From the NCBI GenBank assembly GCA_015501055.1, contig JADNYV010000850.1, positions 1 to 14,310 on the forward strand: a stretch of DNA of 14,310 nucleotides. The letters are read 5' to 3'. The translations under genes and the position numbers were made by a program. The notes under the pieces were generated by a model that was not told where the DNA came from, searched no databases, and worked only from the letters and a program-made list of their open reading frames with translations. The DNA is from Mucidula mucida. Its lineage: Eukaryota; Basidiomycota; Agaricomycetes; Agaricales; Physalacriaceae. Positions within the stretch are counted from its first letter, which is position 1. Every line of letters begins with the position of its first letter. Below, in pieces: positions 1 through 10,048 of the stretch.

Positions 1-509
1 TTGCATACACAGCGTAGGTAGTCACTAATCACAAAGTCATGAGAGAATTCAATGCCAACGTCGTTCCATTTTCCCACGCGGCGCTTATGCCAGCCTGAGA
101 GTGATGCCGAAAAACAAATCGATCCATAGAACACATACCACAGAACATACGAGAACAGAAATAATGAAGCATATCTAAAGTGCATGAACATCCGAGGATC
201 TTCCACGGACCCGCATCCCTTACAATCTCCTAAATCAACGCGACGTTCTCTCTCTCCCCACCACTAACACCAAACATAAACTGACCAGTCACTCTCTGAA
301 TCCTTTCCTTCCGGCCCGAGTTTCCTGTTGTAATCCAACATAAATGGCTTCGACAGATTAGTCGTATCTCTTCCCATATGAAGATAACCCGCGGGCGGTG
401 ATAGGGGCGAAGACCGGCGTGAACAAGAAACCTTGTTCAATAGACGAGAGTAAAGAGGAGATCGGCGTCTTTTCTAGCTGTTTGGCCTCCCAGAGCGCGC
501 GCTCGGTCA
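1..509. other. Non-coding flank downstream of the CLASP gene
   Basis: No open frame with recognisable protein character was seen on either strand. It should contain the 3' UTR of the minus-strand CLASP-type gene that ends at 510. I found no clear AATAAA on the minus strand, and no repeat or RNA gene. Confidence 0.5.
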
Positions 510-2651
510 TCACGGAGTAGGCGTGGTAGGACGAGGAGTGGCTGCCGCTACTTGTATTTGCACATTGTTTGAGGAAGGATCAACAACGTCTTGCGTTTGC
601 TCAAGCTGAGGTTGATCATCTTCTGATCCTGCTTCTTGTACCTCCTCAACTGGAACTTGGATCTCCGCCTCTACGGCCGGTGTATCTATTGCTTCGACGG
701 TGACCTCTGCTTTCTCATCCGCAGCCGGAGACGCCCCAATGTCAACCTCAGGCGATGATATAGGAAGCTGAGGAATATCTTCTGTCGCAGGAACATCTGG
801 GGTTGGTGCCTTCTCTGACGGCGTTGCTATTCGACTTGCAGGCCGTGAGCGCATGGGTCCCGACTTTGCATCCGTCTTTGTCGATTCCGCCTTTCTCGAT
901 CCAGCGCCCCAGGTCGGCTTCGAAACTGGGGCGGGTTTCTTCGTGACTGGTTTCACAAGACCAGTCTTCTTTGGCACAAAGCCAGCATTTTTACTAGGAA
1001 CTGTTGCTTTGTGCGAAGCTTTGGAGGTAATCGCCACACTAGCCTTTGTCGAAGTCGTCAATTTCGCGGTCGCGTCTGATTTGGCCGCTGAAGGAACCTT
1101 CGTAGCCGCTACACGACTCGCCGCCGCCGCCGCACTGGGTGCAGGCTGCCTGGTAGGCTTGAACGAAGACTGTTGTTTCGGCTCAGGCTTCTTCCCAAGC
1201 TGCGGTACTTCGGGCCTATTGCGTCCGAACAAACTACGCGTACGCGTATGTCCCTGGACTTGTGTTTGACCAGGCAGTCCTCGTACAGGAAGAATAGGTG
1301 CAGCGGGTGTTGATTTGATGGCAGAGTGGTCTTCACCTTCGTCACCATTGGAGGGGAATGCGACAACTGTCGGGATAGCTGCCCTTTGAGCATCACTCGA
1401 GGTTGGAGGCGCGGGGCGCGGGGCCCGTACGGGTGGTCGTACTGGCATCGTGGACGAGGTGGAAGACGTGGATTTGGCTAGGGAAGGTGCCGGCCGAGCA
1501 GGACGCGTCGGACCCGGGGCGTTGTGTGCATCTTTCAGGCTAGACGTCGATGCCTTGGAGGGAAGTGTTGGTCGAATAGGTATCGTAGCTGGAGGAGGCA
1601 TCGCTTTCGAAGAAAGACTGTTGTTGGTAGCCACGTCGCGAGATGGTCGGATAGGATCCCGTGAGGGAGGCGCGTGTGCCGTCGATCGTAAGGAAGAAGA
1701 CGTAGACTTGGCTAATGTCTGTACTTTGGAACTCGAAGACATTGCGAGGGAAGACGACGCAGAGCTCTGAGTAGAGACTGCAGATGTCGAAGACGATAGA
1801 GTCTTTTTCGATTGTGCAGGGGGTACCTTCTTCGTTGTTGTGACATTCAGGTATTTCTTGATTGTAGGCGTAAGCGGTGCAGTAAAACTGAAAATGTTTG
1901 ATGAGTATCGGCTACAGCAGCGAGCAATGCGACACACCTTTCAATGCGATTTGGAAACAACAACTTGTAGGCCTCGAAAATTTTGCGCCCAAGCTTTCTT
2001 ACATCCGCGTTAGCATCGCGCGATGCAAGCTTAATCATGGCCTCCACGTCTTTGGCCCTTGCCTCCTTCTCAAGATCCGGTGGATTAAAGCAGTTTAGAC
2101 ATGTCAGTGCGCCTTCGCAGGCAATAACCCTGAGCGATGCCGACTTGTCTTTGACCGACTGCAACAGGTGTGGTAAGATGGCCGGAAGTTGGGTGCTCTC
2201 GACAATGACGAGAATGCAAGCGCGTGAACGATTCACAACAACTTTGCTCGTGCGCGCGCATAGGGATAGAAGTGTAGGCAGAAATGTACTGAGTAAAGGC
2301 TCGAAGCCGTTTCCGAGTCCTGCAGCTAGTTCTGAGACGAAGTCGATGGCGGCGCCTGAAAGCCGCGTTCGCTCCGATTTCATGGCGCTACTAATGGGCT
2401 CCGCCTGGGAACGCAGCGCCGGAATTAGCGCTTCAGGGTAGTCGCATGCTCCACCGTCCTTGCAGAGCAGTGTTAGCCTGGATATGGCCGTCGAAATTTT
2501 GTCCCATGAGTCTTCAGTTTCCGGAGTACAGATGGCTGGACTGAGAGTGCGCAAATGGAAGGTAACATCGCTAGCTGAAGTGCACTGTAGAGAATAGGTT
2601 AATATGAGTGATATCGGAGGACAGGACTGATTGACTGACATTTACCGCCAT
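510..2651 (-). CDS. CLASP-type microtubule-associated protein (single TOG/HEAT domain plus basic Ser/Pro/Lys-rich tail)
   Basis: Exons on the minus strand are 2651-2646, 2584-1938 and 1887-510, giving 676 aa; introns are 61 and 50 nt with GT...CAG ends. The ATG at 2651 lies in a good context (gccATGG), and the first coding exon is only ATG GCG. Residues ~3-217 form amphipathic HEAT-like helices (for example LPAILPHLLQSVKDKSASLR and DANADVRKLGRKIFEAYKLLFP), as in the CLASP N-terminal domain. Residues ~218-676 are low-complexity, rich in Ser, Pro, Lys, Thr and Ala, with basic patches and an acidic C-terminal stretch. CLASPs (Stu1, Cls1/Peg1) bind tubulin through TOG domains and rescue or stabilise microtubules. 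The protein is short for a fungal CLASP: one TOG-like domain and no helical C-terminal domain. I saw no [ST]xIP EB1-binding motif. The frame is unbroken. A divergent TOG protein outside CLASP proper is possible. Confidence 0.68.
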
Positions 2652-2798
2652 GGCAAGGAGATGGTCAGGACCAAGGTGTGGAGTCCCGAATTTAACCAAC
2701 AACAATGGCGATCACATGCCCGCGTGGCTTGACCCGTTTGGCTCCGATCACATCGGCTAAGGCCGAATGCCTGAAGGCGCTTTTAGGGAGTAAGTAGT

Positions 2799-2840
2799 TA
2801 CTAGTCCTCCTCAATTCCAGTTTATTTCTCAGTTTATTTT
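2799..2840 (+). repeat. Left terminal inverted repeat
   Basis: This 42-nt arm pairs with the reverse complement of 3102-3144 with one mismatch and one single-base gap. It starts TACTAGTCCT and ends in AGTTTATTTT. Confidence 0.85.
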
Positions 2841-3101
2841 GCGTCATCGAAGGGTCCAAAACTGATGGCCATCATGGCGGGAGTCAGGGTGGCCGCCTCT
2901 GGCCCGCTCAACAAACACTACACAAGCTCTCAGCTAGGATTCAGCCTGGTTGACGAAGGGGGGCATTTGATCTCCAAATCTGCAACTTGAACGGGGCTGC
3001 GGGCTTCAGTAACGGTGGAGAACGATACGCGTCGACAAGGTATGGATGGACGCGTCTCAGGGTTTTCGCAAGACTGACCCGTCCTTCCGTTCCTGGCATA
3101 A

Positions 3102-3144
3102 AAAATAAACTGGAGAAATAAACTGGAATTGAGTAGGACTAGTA
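3102..3144 (-). repeat. Right terminal inverted repeat
   Basis: This 43-nt arm is the partner of 2799-2840. It ends AGGACTAGTA on the plus strand. AGTACATC occurs at 3142 and again 10 nt further on, just outside the arm. Confidence 0.85.
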
Positions 3145-4006
3145 CATCAAGAGTACATCCAGGCGGCGCGACAATAAACTATATAATGTTTGACTGATGC
3201 ATAAAGCTCCGAGAAATATCCGTGGTGGTTGGTTGGTGGCGGAAGTTGGGTCGCTGTTCAAAGTTTGTACTCAGTAAGTACTTAAGACAGATCGCTCGAG
3301 GTCATCCTATCAGTATCAAAGTCTCATCAGTTCGCTGAGTAGTAAGTAACCCCGAGAATCAGATAAACCGGCAGACACCGCTCTGAGCCGATAGCTTTGA
3401 GAGCGCCCGCACCAGGACAGACTGTTGATAACGAGCTACGTTTGGAGCCAGCACGTCGGACAGAGGATTCCGTCTCCCAGTTCGCTCATTTCGTCTTCAA
3501 TAGAAGTACTCTTGAAGAATAATTCTCTGATATGAGCCGCCATTTAATAGACCTATTTTGGCTTCAGAGCAATACAACGACGTCCGACGTCCGTTGCGGA
3601 CCATGGAGACGGCAGATTCAGATACAAGGTCCACCTAGTAACAAAGGGATTACTTGCGTCCCGAAATTAACTCCCAATTAGTAGTCTCGTTACTCAGACT
3701 CGATGTGATGAAGGAAGACAGTCGTTCCTCCAACTAAAAGCCTACTGCCATAGTTGGCGCTTGCTTTGTTCCGCATGACGACTCGCGGCAGTCCCCTTTA
3801 TTCATGCCTCGTGTGTTACTTTGAAAGAGCGCTTGAACCATACTGGAAGCTTTTCCAATCTCCATAACCCACACGCTTCGGAATGAAGTCGAGTTGAACT
3901 GGAGTATGCATCATAATGATATGAATCCAAGCAAAAATAGAGAGAAAGACATGCATGAAAGGTAAGTACATATGCGCCAGAGAAAAAAAATTAGGTGAAT
4001 GAATGA
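3145..4006. other. Non-coding region downstream of the dynein tail gene
   Basis: No coding sequence is recognisable on either strand. I looked here on the minus strand for the missing dynein linker and motor exons and found no matching motif. An AATAAA on the minus strand at 3802-3797, about 205 nt past the dynein tail stop, could be its polyadenylation signal (weak). No tRNA or repeat was recognised. Confidence 0.5.
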
Positions 4007-7000
4007 CTAAAATCGCCTCACAGTAGACGCGCCCCCTACAATACCCTCTATAGAATGATGTTCTAAATCATTCCTCGCCTTGAGAATGGAGGCGTGCATC
4101 TCACGCATCACTAATCCCAATTTCACTCCAAAACGATTGAGGATATCCTTCTGCCATGAGTCATACTTGGCATTGACTCGAGCCTGCACCTGCTCGTAAT
4201 CTATGACGCAGACGCCGAACGACACTTGGCTATCAGAAGTGTCGAACGTCGACCGGGTCTTCTTGATCTCGGTAAGCAGTTGTTGCCAGTGTGCTAGTGA
4301 ATCTCCAAGTCGGTTGAAAACATACTCGGCTTCCAGATCCCAAAGGGATTGGAACTGTAGCCATTTCGCCATGTAGTCCTTCAGTTGTTGTACTTTCGCT
4401 TCAATCAAGACGAAAGGCTTCTGGAGAACTTCGGGGTTCAACCGTGTCAACTGCGACAAGTCCCTTCAGACACAATGTAGAGGTGGGGCAAAAAAACGAA
4501 CCAGTGAGGTATATGTCGATTCAGCCAGGGTACCTCCTTGCATTTGAAGACCAATTTCGTAACGGGAGCTCTGTATCCGGCGTAAACGACAAACAACACC
4601 TGAGGAAGTATGAGCTGGAGACTCTATCTGGTTGACCGAACACGCACCCAGCCATTCATGCAATTGATGCAGCCACGACGCCCGTGCATGTTCGATTGGT
4701 GGATCAAGAAAAATAACCTGATTCTGGATGCGAATCTCGTGTACAAGAGGCCTAACAGTCATGTTTGCTTCAAGGAACTAGTATAAGATTCGATAAGAGT
4801 TCTGGCCGGAGAATGGACTGAAGACAAAGTACCTTCTCTTCTTTGATAACACGTTTATCTCCTCTCCGCTTGCCAGCAACTTCTCTGGACGGCATGTCAC
4901 GCCTAATTTCACCATCGTCCGTCCTGTCAAACTCCTGACACCAAACGTGAATTACTTGAGTCAACCGCTGGAGGAGAATGATTTCAATGGATTTGTCGAG
5001 GTCTGCGACCCAATGCTCCAAGTTCGCATAACCTTCTAGATTCAGCCTGTCGATCTGAAAACTCGTTTGGTTTAAGACGAGAGGAGAAATGAGCTATGCT
5101 TACGGCTGCTTGTATCTTGCTTAATAACTCCGAGAAGACCTCAAAAGTATATGAACAAGTCGACAAATCTTCGATAGCGCGCAGGATATCCTTATAAAGA
5201 TCGATGACGCTATTTGTCTTGTCCTGCGAATCCTTAGCAAAGGATGTGAACCACATAGCCAGAATCGTACCTGCAACACAGACACCACGCTAGCGAATTC
5301 CCGCACGAATTGAATATGTCGGTTATCGCGACCGTCAGCGCCAGACACATATCTCCCAGTGTCATATTGATTTACGAAGTGATCCCAACGGATGTTCATA
5401 CCTGACGGACTGTGAGAACGATTAAAAGGCAGAATGCCAGGCATACCTTTGCTTATCATTCGCTGAGAATCATTTCGATATTCTGCAACCAGCCACTCGA
5501 TTCCTTTGTTGTTCTCCACAAGGTCCAAAGTCTGGCCATAAGTTCTTACGGTTTCCATCAGACTGACGGCATGGGGGTACACCCGCTTAGCGTCCTTTGC
5601 CATATTTGTGATGGCATGTGGAACCTGAAAATTCAACCAGAGCAGATTCCGGACTTCTTTGAAGAGGGTGATGATTTGTGGGTCGAAATTTACCGCCAAC
5701 TGGAACCCGCCACCTCGTAGCCGTACGATCTCAAAGAGCCTCCCGTCCACGCTCATATTCCGCCGATTGATATCATGCAGCCATGCATCATACACCGGGC
5801 GAGTGTCGAGTTTCTTCCGAAATGCGCTACTTTCGGATTGAAGCTTCTGACCTTCGGCATAGAGCTCCCATCCTTTACCGAGGACATCTTCAACACGCTT
5901 CATGTAGGTAATGAGCTGCCGTTCAATCTGACGAGCCCAGATGATGGCTCCAGCTATGGGTGGTAGATCACGCATTTGCGACATGTGGTACGCTTCAGAA
6001 TACCGATACTGCGTTTTGAACTAGAGGTTAAAGTACGTGTCAGAGACGAAGGCAAGTCGATAGACTTTGTGGAGTACCTTATCATGAAGATGTTTGATGT
6101 CTTCTTTGACGGAGTCAATGAGTTGGGTCTGATACTCTTGAATGGCGCCTCGAATCTGAACGTGTACGAAGTGAGAAAGCGAAGCTTAGATGAACACAGC
6201 GCGTGCTGACCTTAGGCCGAACAAAAAGAGCATTAAATTTTGAGAAAACGCGAAACATTTCGTTCGCATTTCTTGCTGTGCCTAGTCGGTCACGCAATCG
6301 AGCGATTATCTGGTTTTCGACGCGAGAAACACGCTCATTATAAGCGTTCTCCGCGGCGACCCAGATCTCAGTCCCTTCTGCACCGTGATGATCAGAGACA
6401 AGGCATAAGTAACAGAACACCAATGCTGACCTGTAGACACGTCGAGAACATCAATTCGCTTCACAACCTCGTACGCCTCTTTCACCTCTTCTTCCATATC
6501 CATACCACCCATCCATCCCCACAGACCCCAGCCCCTTTGTCGGCCCAGTCATCACCGCCAACTGCTCGTGTTGCTTCCTCCAATCTCGTAGGTATCGCGC
6601 TCGCTCTTGGAGCTTGGCGTGAGCAGGAACGACCTTGATGGGTATAAATCGCTCAGCCCTCTTCCTCGTCACTTCACGAGCGACATTGGTGAATTCTTTC
6701 ATCAAGTCGTCCCATGTTCTGAAAATATTCATGGTCTGGGAGAGAAGGCGATCAAATGTCTCGTAAGGGGTATAGGGAAGTCGATGCGAAGTGAGAATGC
6801 GAAGAAGTTGGTCATTGAAATCCCGAGAGATAGCCTCTACCAGGGGGAGTGCACGGCGGATGGGATAGGGAGAAAGCCGAAGTTTCCGGTTTATGTGACC
6901 GAAAATTAAGACCAAGGATTCTTGTATCTTGTCTAGATCCGTTGCTGACAACAACTCGTTGAGAGGGAAATCCTTCATGAGCTGATTGTACTTGTGGACA

Positions 7001-8023
7001 AGATCTGTCGCATCCTTAAGGCCGGTGTCCGCAATAAAGCTAACGGTCGCCCGGAAACGTTTTGCGTTCCTCAAACAATCCATGACCATGTTGACCTCCT
7101 CGCTCCTCAGCTGATTCTCAATACCCTCCAGTTCACGTTCCAGACTGAGCCAGAAATTTATTTCCTGAGAAGCCGTTCCCGAAGTGACGTCTCGGTTCAG
7201 CTTGGTTACTGCCTGAATGGCTTTGATCCAAGAATTGACGTGGCCGTGCAGAGCGTTCAGGAAAGTGCTGTCATTGAGCATTTTCGGAGGAATATAGGAT
7301 ATGTTCGGTCGAGCTCCGGCTTGCTGCGCGGCCTCGACGGCGCGTTGAATAGCTGGGTGGATGATGAGGTGTGTTTCGGGGATCTCGACGTTCTGCTGGA
7401 GGTGAAGCAGGGAAAGTTCCAGCTCTGCAAACTTCTTCTTGGTCATTGGTATGCCCATTCTCGCATCCCCACCATCTTTTCCAGCGCCCCGTGCGCCAAC
7501 GAATGCGTCGAACCATGGCTTGACACCACAGCTGACAACGGCGTGCAGACTTTCGTAAGGAGTGTCGTCGCCGCCGAAAAGATTGAGAAAGTGTAATTGG
7601 GTTGCAAGAGGAGTGACGGGGTCGAGGATAGGGCTTCGTTTAATTATTGCGAGGGTAGTAACGTGGGACGGATGGTAGGAGAGATGTTGGGTGAGATGGT
7701 AGGTGTAAGTCTGAACGGATTCATCTATGCTACTAATTGAGTATGGGCTGGGGCTGCACACGTCGAAACATACCGTCCACTTCGTCTTTCGCTTTCACGA
7801 CATATATGACGCCTCCCCCCTCGGAAGCAAAACGCATTACACGGTCATTAAATTCATTGTCGAATATGGCATCGAGTTCTGTCGGTGAGGCGCCAATGAC
7901 GGGTGGCAGTAGAGCTTGCAGATAGGATTGGAAGATGGCCGGGTCGAACGACGAAGACGGTTCCACCGGTGGCTCTGTTGTTGAATGTCCATTTGTAGCC
8001 AGAGGAGTCAACGATGGATCCAT
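4007..8023 (-). CDS. dhc1: Cytoplasmic dynein 1 heavy chain, N-terminal tail half only (split heavy chain, dhc1-type)
   Basis: Minus-strand exons: 8023-7774, 7724-6431, 6377-6211, 6155-6078, 6020-5447, 5401-5271, 5223-5104, 5054-4833, 4777-4648, 4599-4502, 4450-4007; about 1168 aa. The start at 8023 is in context gccATGG and is the first ATG after a probable 5' UTR intron. The protein follows the cytoplasmic dynein tail (DHC_N1) closely, for example [69 protein letters not shown] and [13 protein letters not shown]. The tail dimerises and binds intermediate chains and cargo. The reading ends in a stop after a LEHHSIEG motif, before linker, AAA ring, stalk or any P-loop; intact heavy chains are ~4,600 aa. 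This fits the two-gene heavy chain reported in Agaricomycetes, where a second gene supplies the motor. Exon 2 is one nucleotide out of frame near 6501-6520 (see findings). Identity as dynein tail is near certain; the symbol is by analogy with S. commune. Confidence 0.9.
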
Positions 8024-8512
8024 GGCGGACTTGGAACGCGGCAGGGCTGGAGACAAAACTTTGCTAGAACTGCGAGTGCTTGATCTTGACCAGAAAGATA
8101 AGGAGGAGGCGGCAATGCGACGGGGAAGAGGACGCCGGTAACTGGAGAAATAATGCTGCAAAAAGCCAGGTTCAGTATCCATTAGGTATCTGGATGGCAC
8201 AGAATAGACTTACATACAGTAAACGCGCCGACGCGCAGTATGAATGAGGCTACCGCGAGCCTCCGTCGTTGTCGACGACGTCTAGTATAGGTAACGTGCA
8301 GAGTCTGATCCTGTTTTCCAAGGGCTTCGCGATCCTAACAGCCAGTGCACAGCCACAGTCCATCTTGGATGATAGAACAAGTTCAACAACGTCAAGTATT
8401 CAATTGCCTAAATCCCAGGTGTTCCTTTGTCCTGGCTCAGAGAAAACCCGCCATATCTTGGCCCAATCACGAGGTGAGCGCATCTCACAGGATTTATGGC
8501 CGTTTCTTGCAC

Positions 8513-8610
8513 CCCTTTGCCCAGGACTCGCGGGCTTCAATATTACGAGCTTTACAATTGAATTTACCCTTTGCCCAAACTTCGCGCCAGCCTCTACTCC
8601 CCTTCGCCCT
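8513..8610 (+). repeat. Three imperfect copies of a CCCTTTGCCCA motif upstream of a TATA box
   Basis: CCCTTTGCCCA occurs exactly at 8513-8523 and 8567-8577. Each is followed within a few bases by ACTCGCG or ACTTCGCG. A weaker copy, CCCTTCGCCCT, is at 8600-8610. Their position just before the TATA box suggests transcription-factor sites for the phosphatase gene; no factor is assigned. Confidence 0.4.
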
Positions 8611-8616
8611 GCGCTC

Positions 8617-8624
8617 TATATATA
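8617..8624 (+). promoter_or_regulatory. Probable TATA box of the PP2C gene
   Basis: TATATATA lies 30 nt before the ATG at 8654, so transcription would start just ahead of that codon with a very short leader. It supports 8654 as the start. Confidence 0.5.
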
Positions 8625-8653
8625 CTACTGGTTGAATAAAACTGGGAGCAATT

Positions 8654-10048
8654 ATGCCCACGAACAACATCCGTACAACAGCGAGCGTCGGTTACTTGGA
8701 ACCGGAAGTTAAAGGCGAAGCTTTCACGTACACCTTACTCGATAGCCTTCAAATTTCTGAAGCGCTCACTCGTCTGGCCTCACCTCTTTCTTTTGGATCA
8801 ACGGACTCTGTCACCTTCCAACCGTGTTCGCAACCTGAGGCAGCTTCCCAGGACCGGTATGTGATCCAAGACTGGGTCATCAACTCGGCTCCCTGGAGAT
8901 TTCAAGCTATTTTCGATGGTACGCGGATTGTCTCTTCAGTTCCATGTCCCGCTGATTTATCCCAAGGTCACGCTGGCCCCGAGACAGCAGATTATGCTCT
9001 TGAGGCATTGCCTACAGTCATTAAAGACGCTCTTTTGAAGCTTCTTGCCAAAGGCAGTCAGGCCGAGCCAGCCGACATCTCACAGATGCTTATCGACGTC
9101 GTTCGTTCATTTGACGACGGCATTGCACAGGCGTTATACGACTTGTTTCCAGATGTAGATGCATTACTGCAGCTTTCCGACGAAGATGTGCAAAGTATCA
9201 TCAATGACTCTGATAGAGGAGGCAATGTGAGCGCTGTGGTGCTTCGCTGCATGCGCGGCACGACCGCCCTCATATCTTTGTTTGATGTTGCAAGCAATAG
9301 TCTCTGAGTTGCGAGTCTAGGAGATTGTCAAGCAGGTAACATTCATCTCGTCATCCTAATATTCCTGCCTGATACTAGTTTTCGTTGACAGTAATTGGAA
9401 GTAAGGATGACAATCGGTGGAAAACGACAGTGCTTAGCTCCAACCACAACGGAGCCGACCTGGCAGAAGCCGAGCGAGTTCAGCAAGAACATCCTGAAGA
9501 AACCGAGTCTATCTTGAACCAACGAGTCCTTGGAGCTATTGCTGTGACGCGAGGTACCCGTTCATTACGATCCCCAGTATCCCACAGCTGCTGAACAAGC
9601 GTCTCTAGCCATCGGCGACCATGAGTTCAAGATCCACAAGGTATACACAGACCGGGTGTTCTTGAACTCTGTGCCAGGGTTTCGCACGCCCTCTGTGGTT
9701 CAAGACTTCATTAAGCGGAACCATACGCCACCCTATGTCTTCAACGTTGCGGATGTTCATCAACTCGCACTGGAGGTGTCACAGGAACACTGCCTCGTTA
9801 TGTGTTCTGATGGCCTGACAGATTTATGCCGCACCTCACATGAGGATCCATTAGATGTCTTTGCCCTCGGGAACACATGGTTTGGGCTGCTAGACAAAGT
9901 ACCAGTCGACGAGAATAAAGCCTTGCATCTTCTCCGGCAAGCGCTTGGTGATGATGAAGACGCAGTCTCAAAGTTGCTGACAGTCGAGTGTTCCAGCCGA
10001 TGGATGGATGACACAACTATTCTCGTTCAGAGGTTGGTATGTGCTTGA
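8654..10048 (+). CDS. PP2C/PPM family phosphatase, pyruvate dehydrogenase phosphatase-like, with an in-frame TGA
   Basis: Exons 8654-8918, 8967-9335, 9392-9553 and 9609-10048 (introns 48, 56 and 55 nt) give 411 codons. Joining them restores the family motifs: QDRY (metal-binding Asp67), FDGHAG (Asp88, split by intron 1), a GTTALISL strand, GDCQA (208), RVLGAIAVTRAIGD, CSDGLTD (Asp333) and WMDDTT (Asp399/400). The family uses two Mn/Mg ions to remove phosphate from Ser/Thr; fungal relatives include mitochondrial PDH phosphatases, though I see no clear mitochondrial presequence here. Codon 202 (9305-9307) is TGA where the family has Trp in the L-W-V-A-x-x-GD strand; the frame continues correctly afterwards. 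No plausible intron removes it. If real, it gives a 201-aa product lacking two metal ligands, so the gene may be a recent pseudogene. A donor GTATGT at 10037 allows other C-termini. Confidence 0.75.
9305..9307 (+). other. In-frame TGA replacing a conserved Trp codon
   Basis: Codon 202 of the phosphatase. The flanking residues NSL and VASLGDCQA are in the same frame and match the family, so only this codon is abnormal. A single G-to-A change from TGG explains it. Confidence 0.75.

Larger units (their letters stand above)
2799..3144. mobile_element. MITE-like non-autonomous element with ~42-bp terminal inverted repeats
   Basis: The ends are inverted copies of each other: both begin TACTAGTCCT when read inwards and continue through a T-rich stretch with a doubled CAGTTTATTT motif. 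The arms differ by one substitution and one single-base indel. The 346-bp element has no open frame of note and lies in the gap between two genes. The outermost TA at each end could be a target duplication of the Tc1/mariner type, but because it also fits the inverted repeat the exact boundary is uncertain. The interior is more GC-rich and has two ACGCGT sites (3027, 3050). The family is not recognised. A plain inverted repeat that is not mobile is the alternative. Confidence 0.6.
8024..8653. promoter_or_regulatory. Divergent promoter region between dynein tail and PP2C genes
   Basis: This 630-bp gap separates the two start codons. On the minus strand it carries a probable 5' UTR intron of the dynein gene at 8217-8156 (donor GTATGTAAG, branch-like TACTGAAC, acceptor TTTTTGCAG); no ATG lies between that acceptor and the start at 8023. 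Just outside are two ACGCG motifs, at 8223 and 8231, resembling MBF-type cell-cycle sites (weak). A 147-codon plus-strand frame at 8269-8712 has no family character and overlaps the phosphatase start, so I do not call it. Confidence 0.55.

Noticed and set aside
853..1770. Two plus-strand open frames (853-1269 and 1450-1770).
   Set aside because: They lie opposite the low-complexity CLASP tail, whose skewed composition keeps the other strand open; their Ala/Gly/Val-rich content reflects that.
2652..4006. Possible continuation of the dynein motor exons beyond the tail stop.
   Set aside because: On the minus strand I found no stretch resembling the next conserved block (a VTFI..VQ..KRK type motif) and no open exon-sized frame.
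6994..7596. A 200-codon plus-strand open frame, the longest on that strand in this region.
   Set aside because: It is antisense to the strongly conserved dynein exon 2 and shows no protein motif.
8264..8280. Small inverted repeat CGTCGT-TGTCG-ACGACG that might be a hairpin or operator.
   Set aside because: A 6-bp stem is too short to stand out in a CG-rich promoter, and it has no second copy.
8269..8712. A 147-codon plus-strand open frame between the dynein and phosphatase genes.
   Set aside because: It has no family character, spans the TATA box and overlaps the phosphatase start in another frame; the region is better read as promoter.
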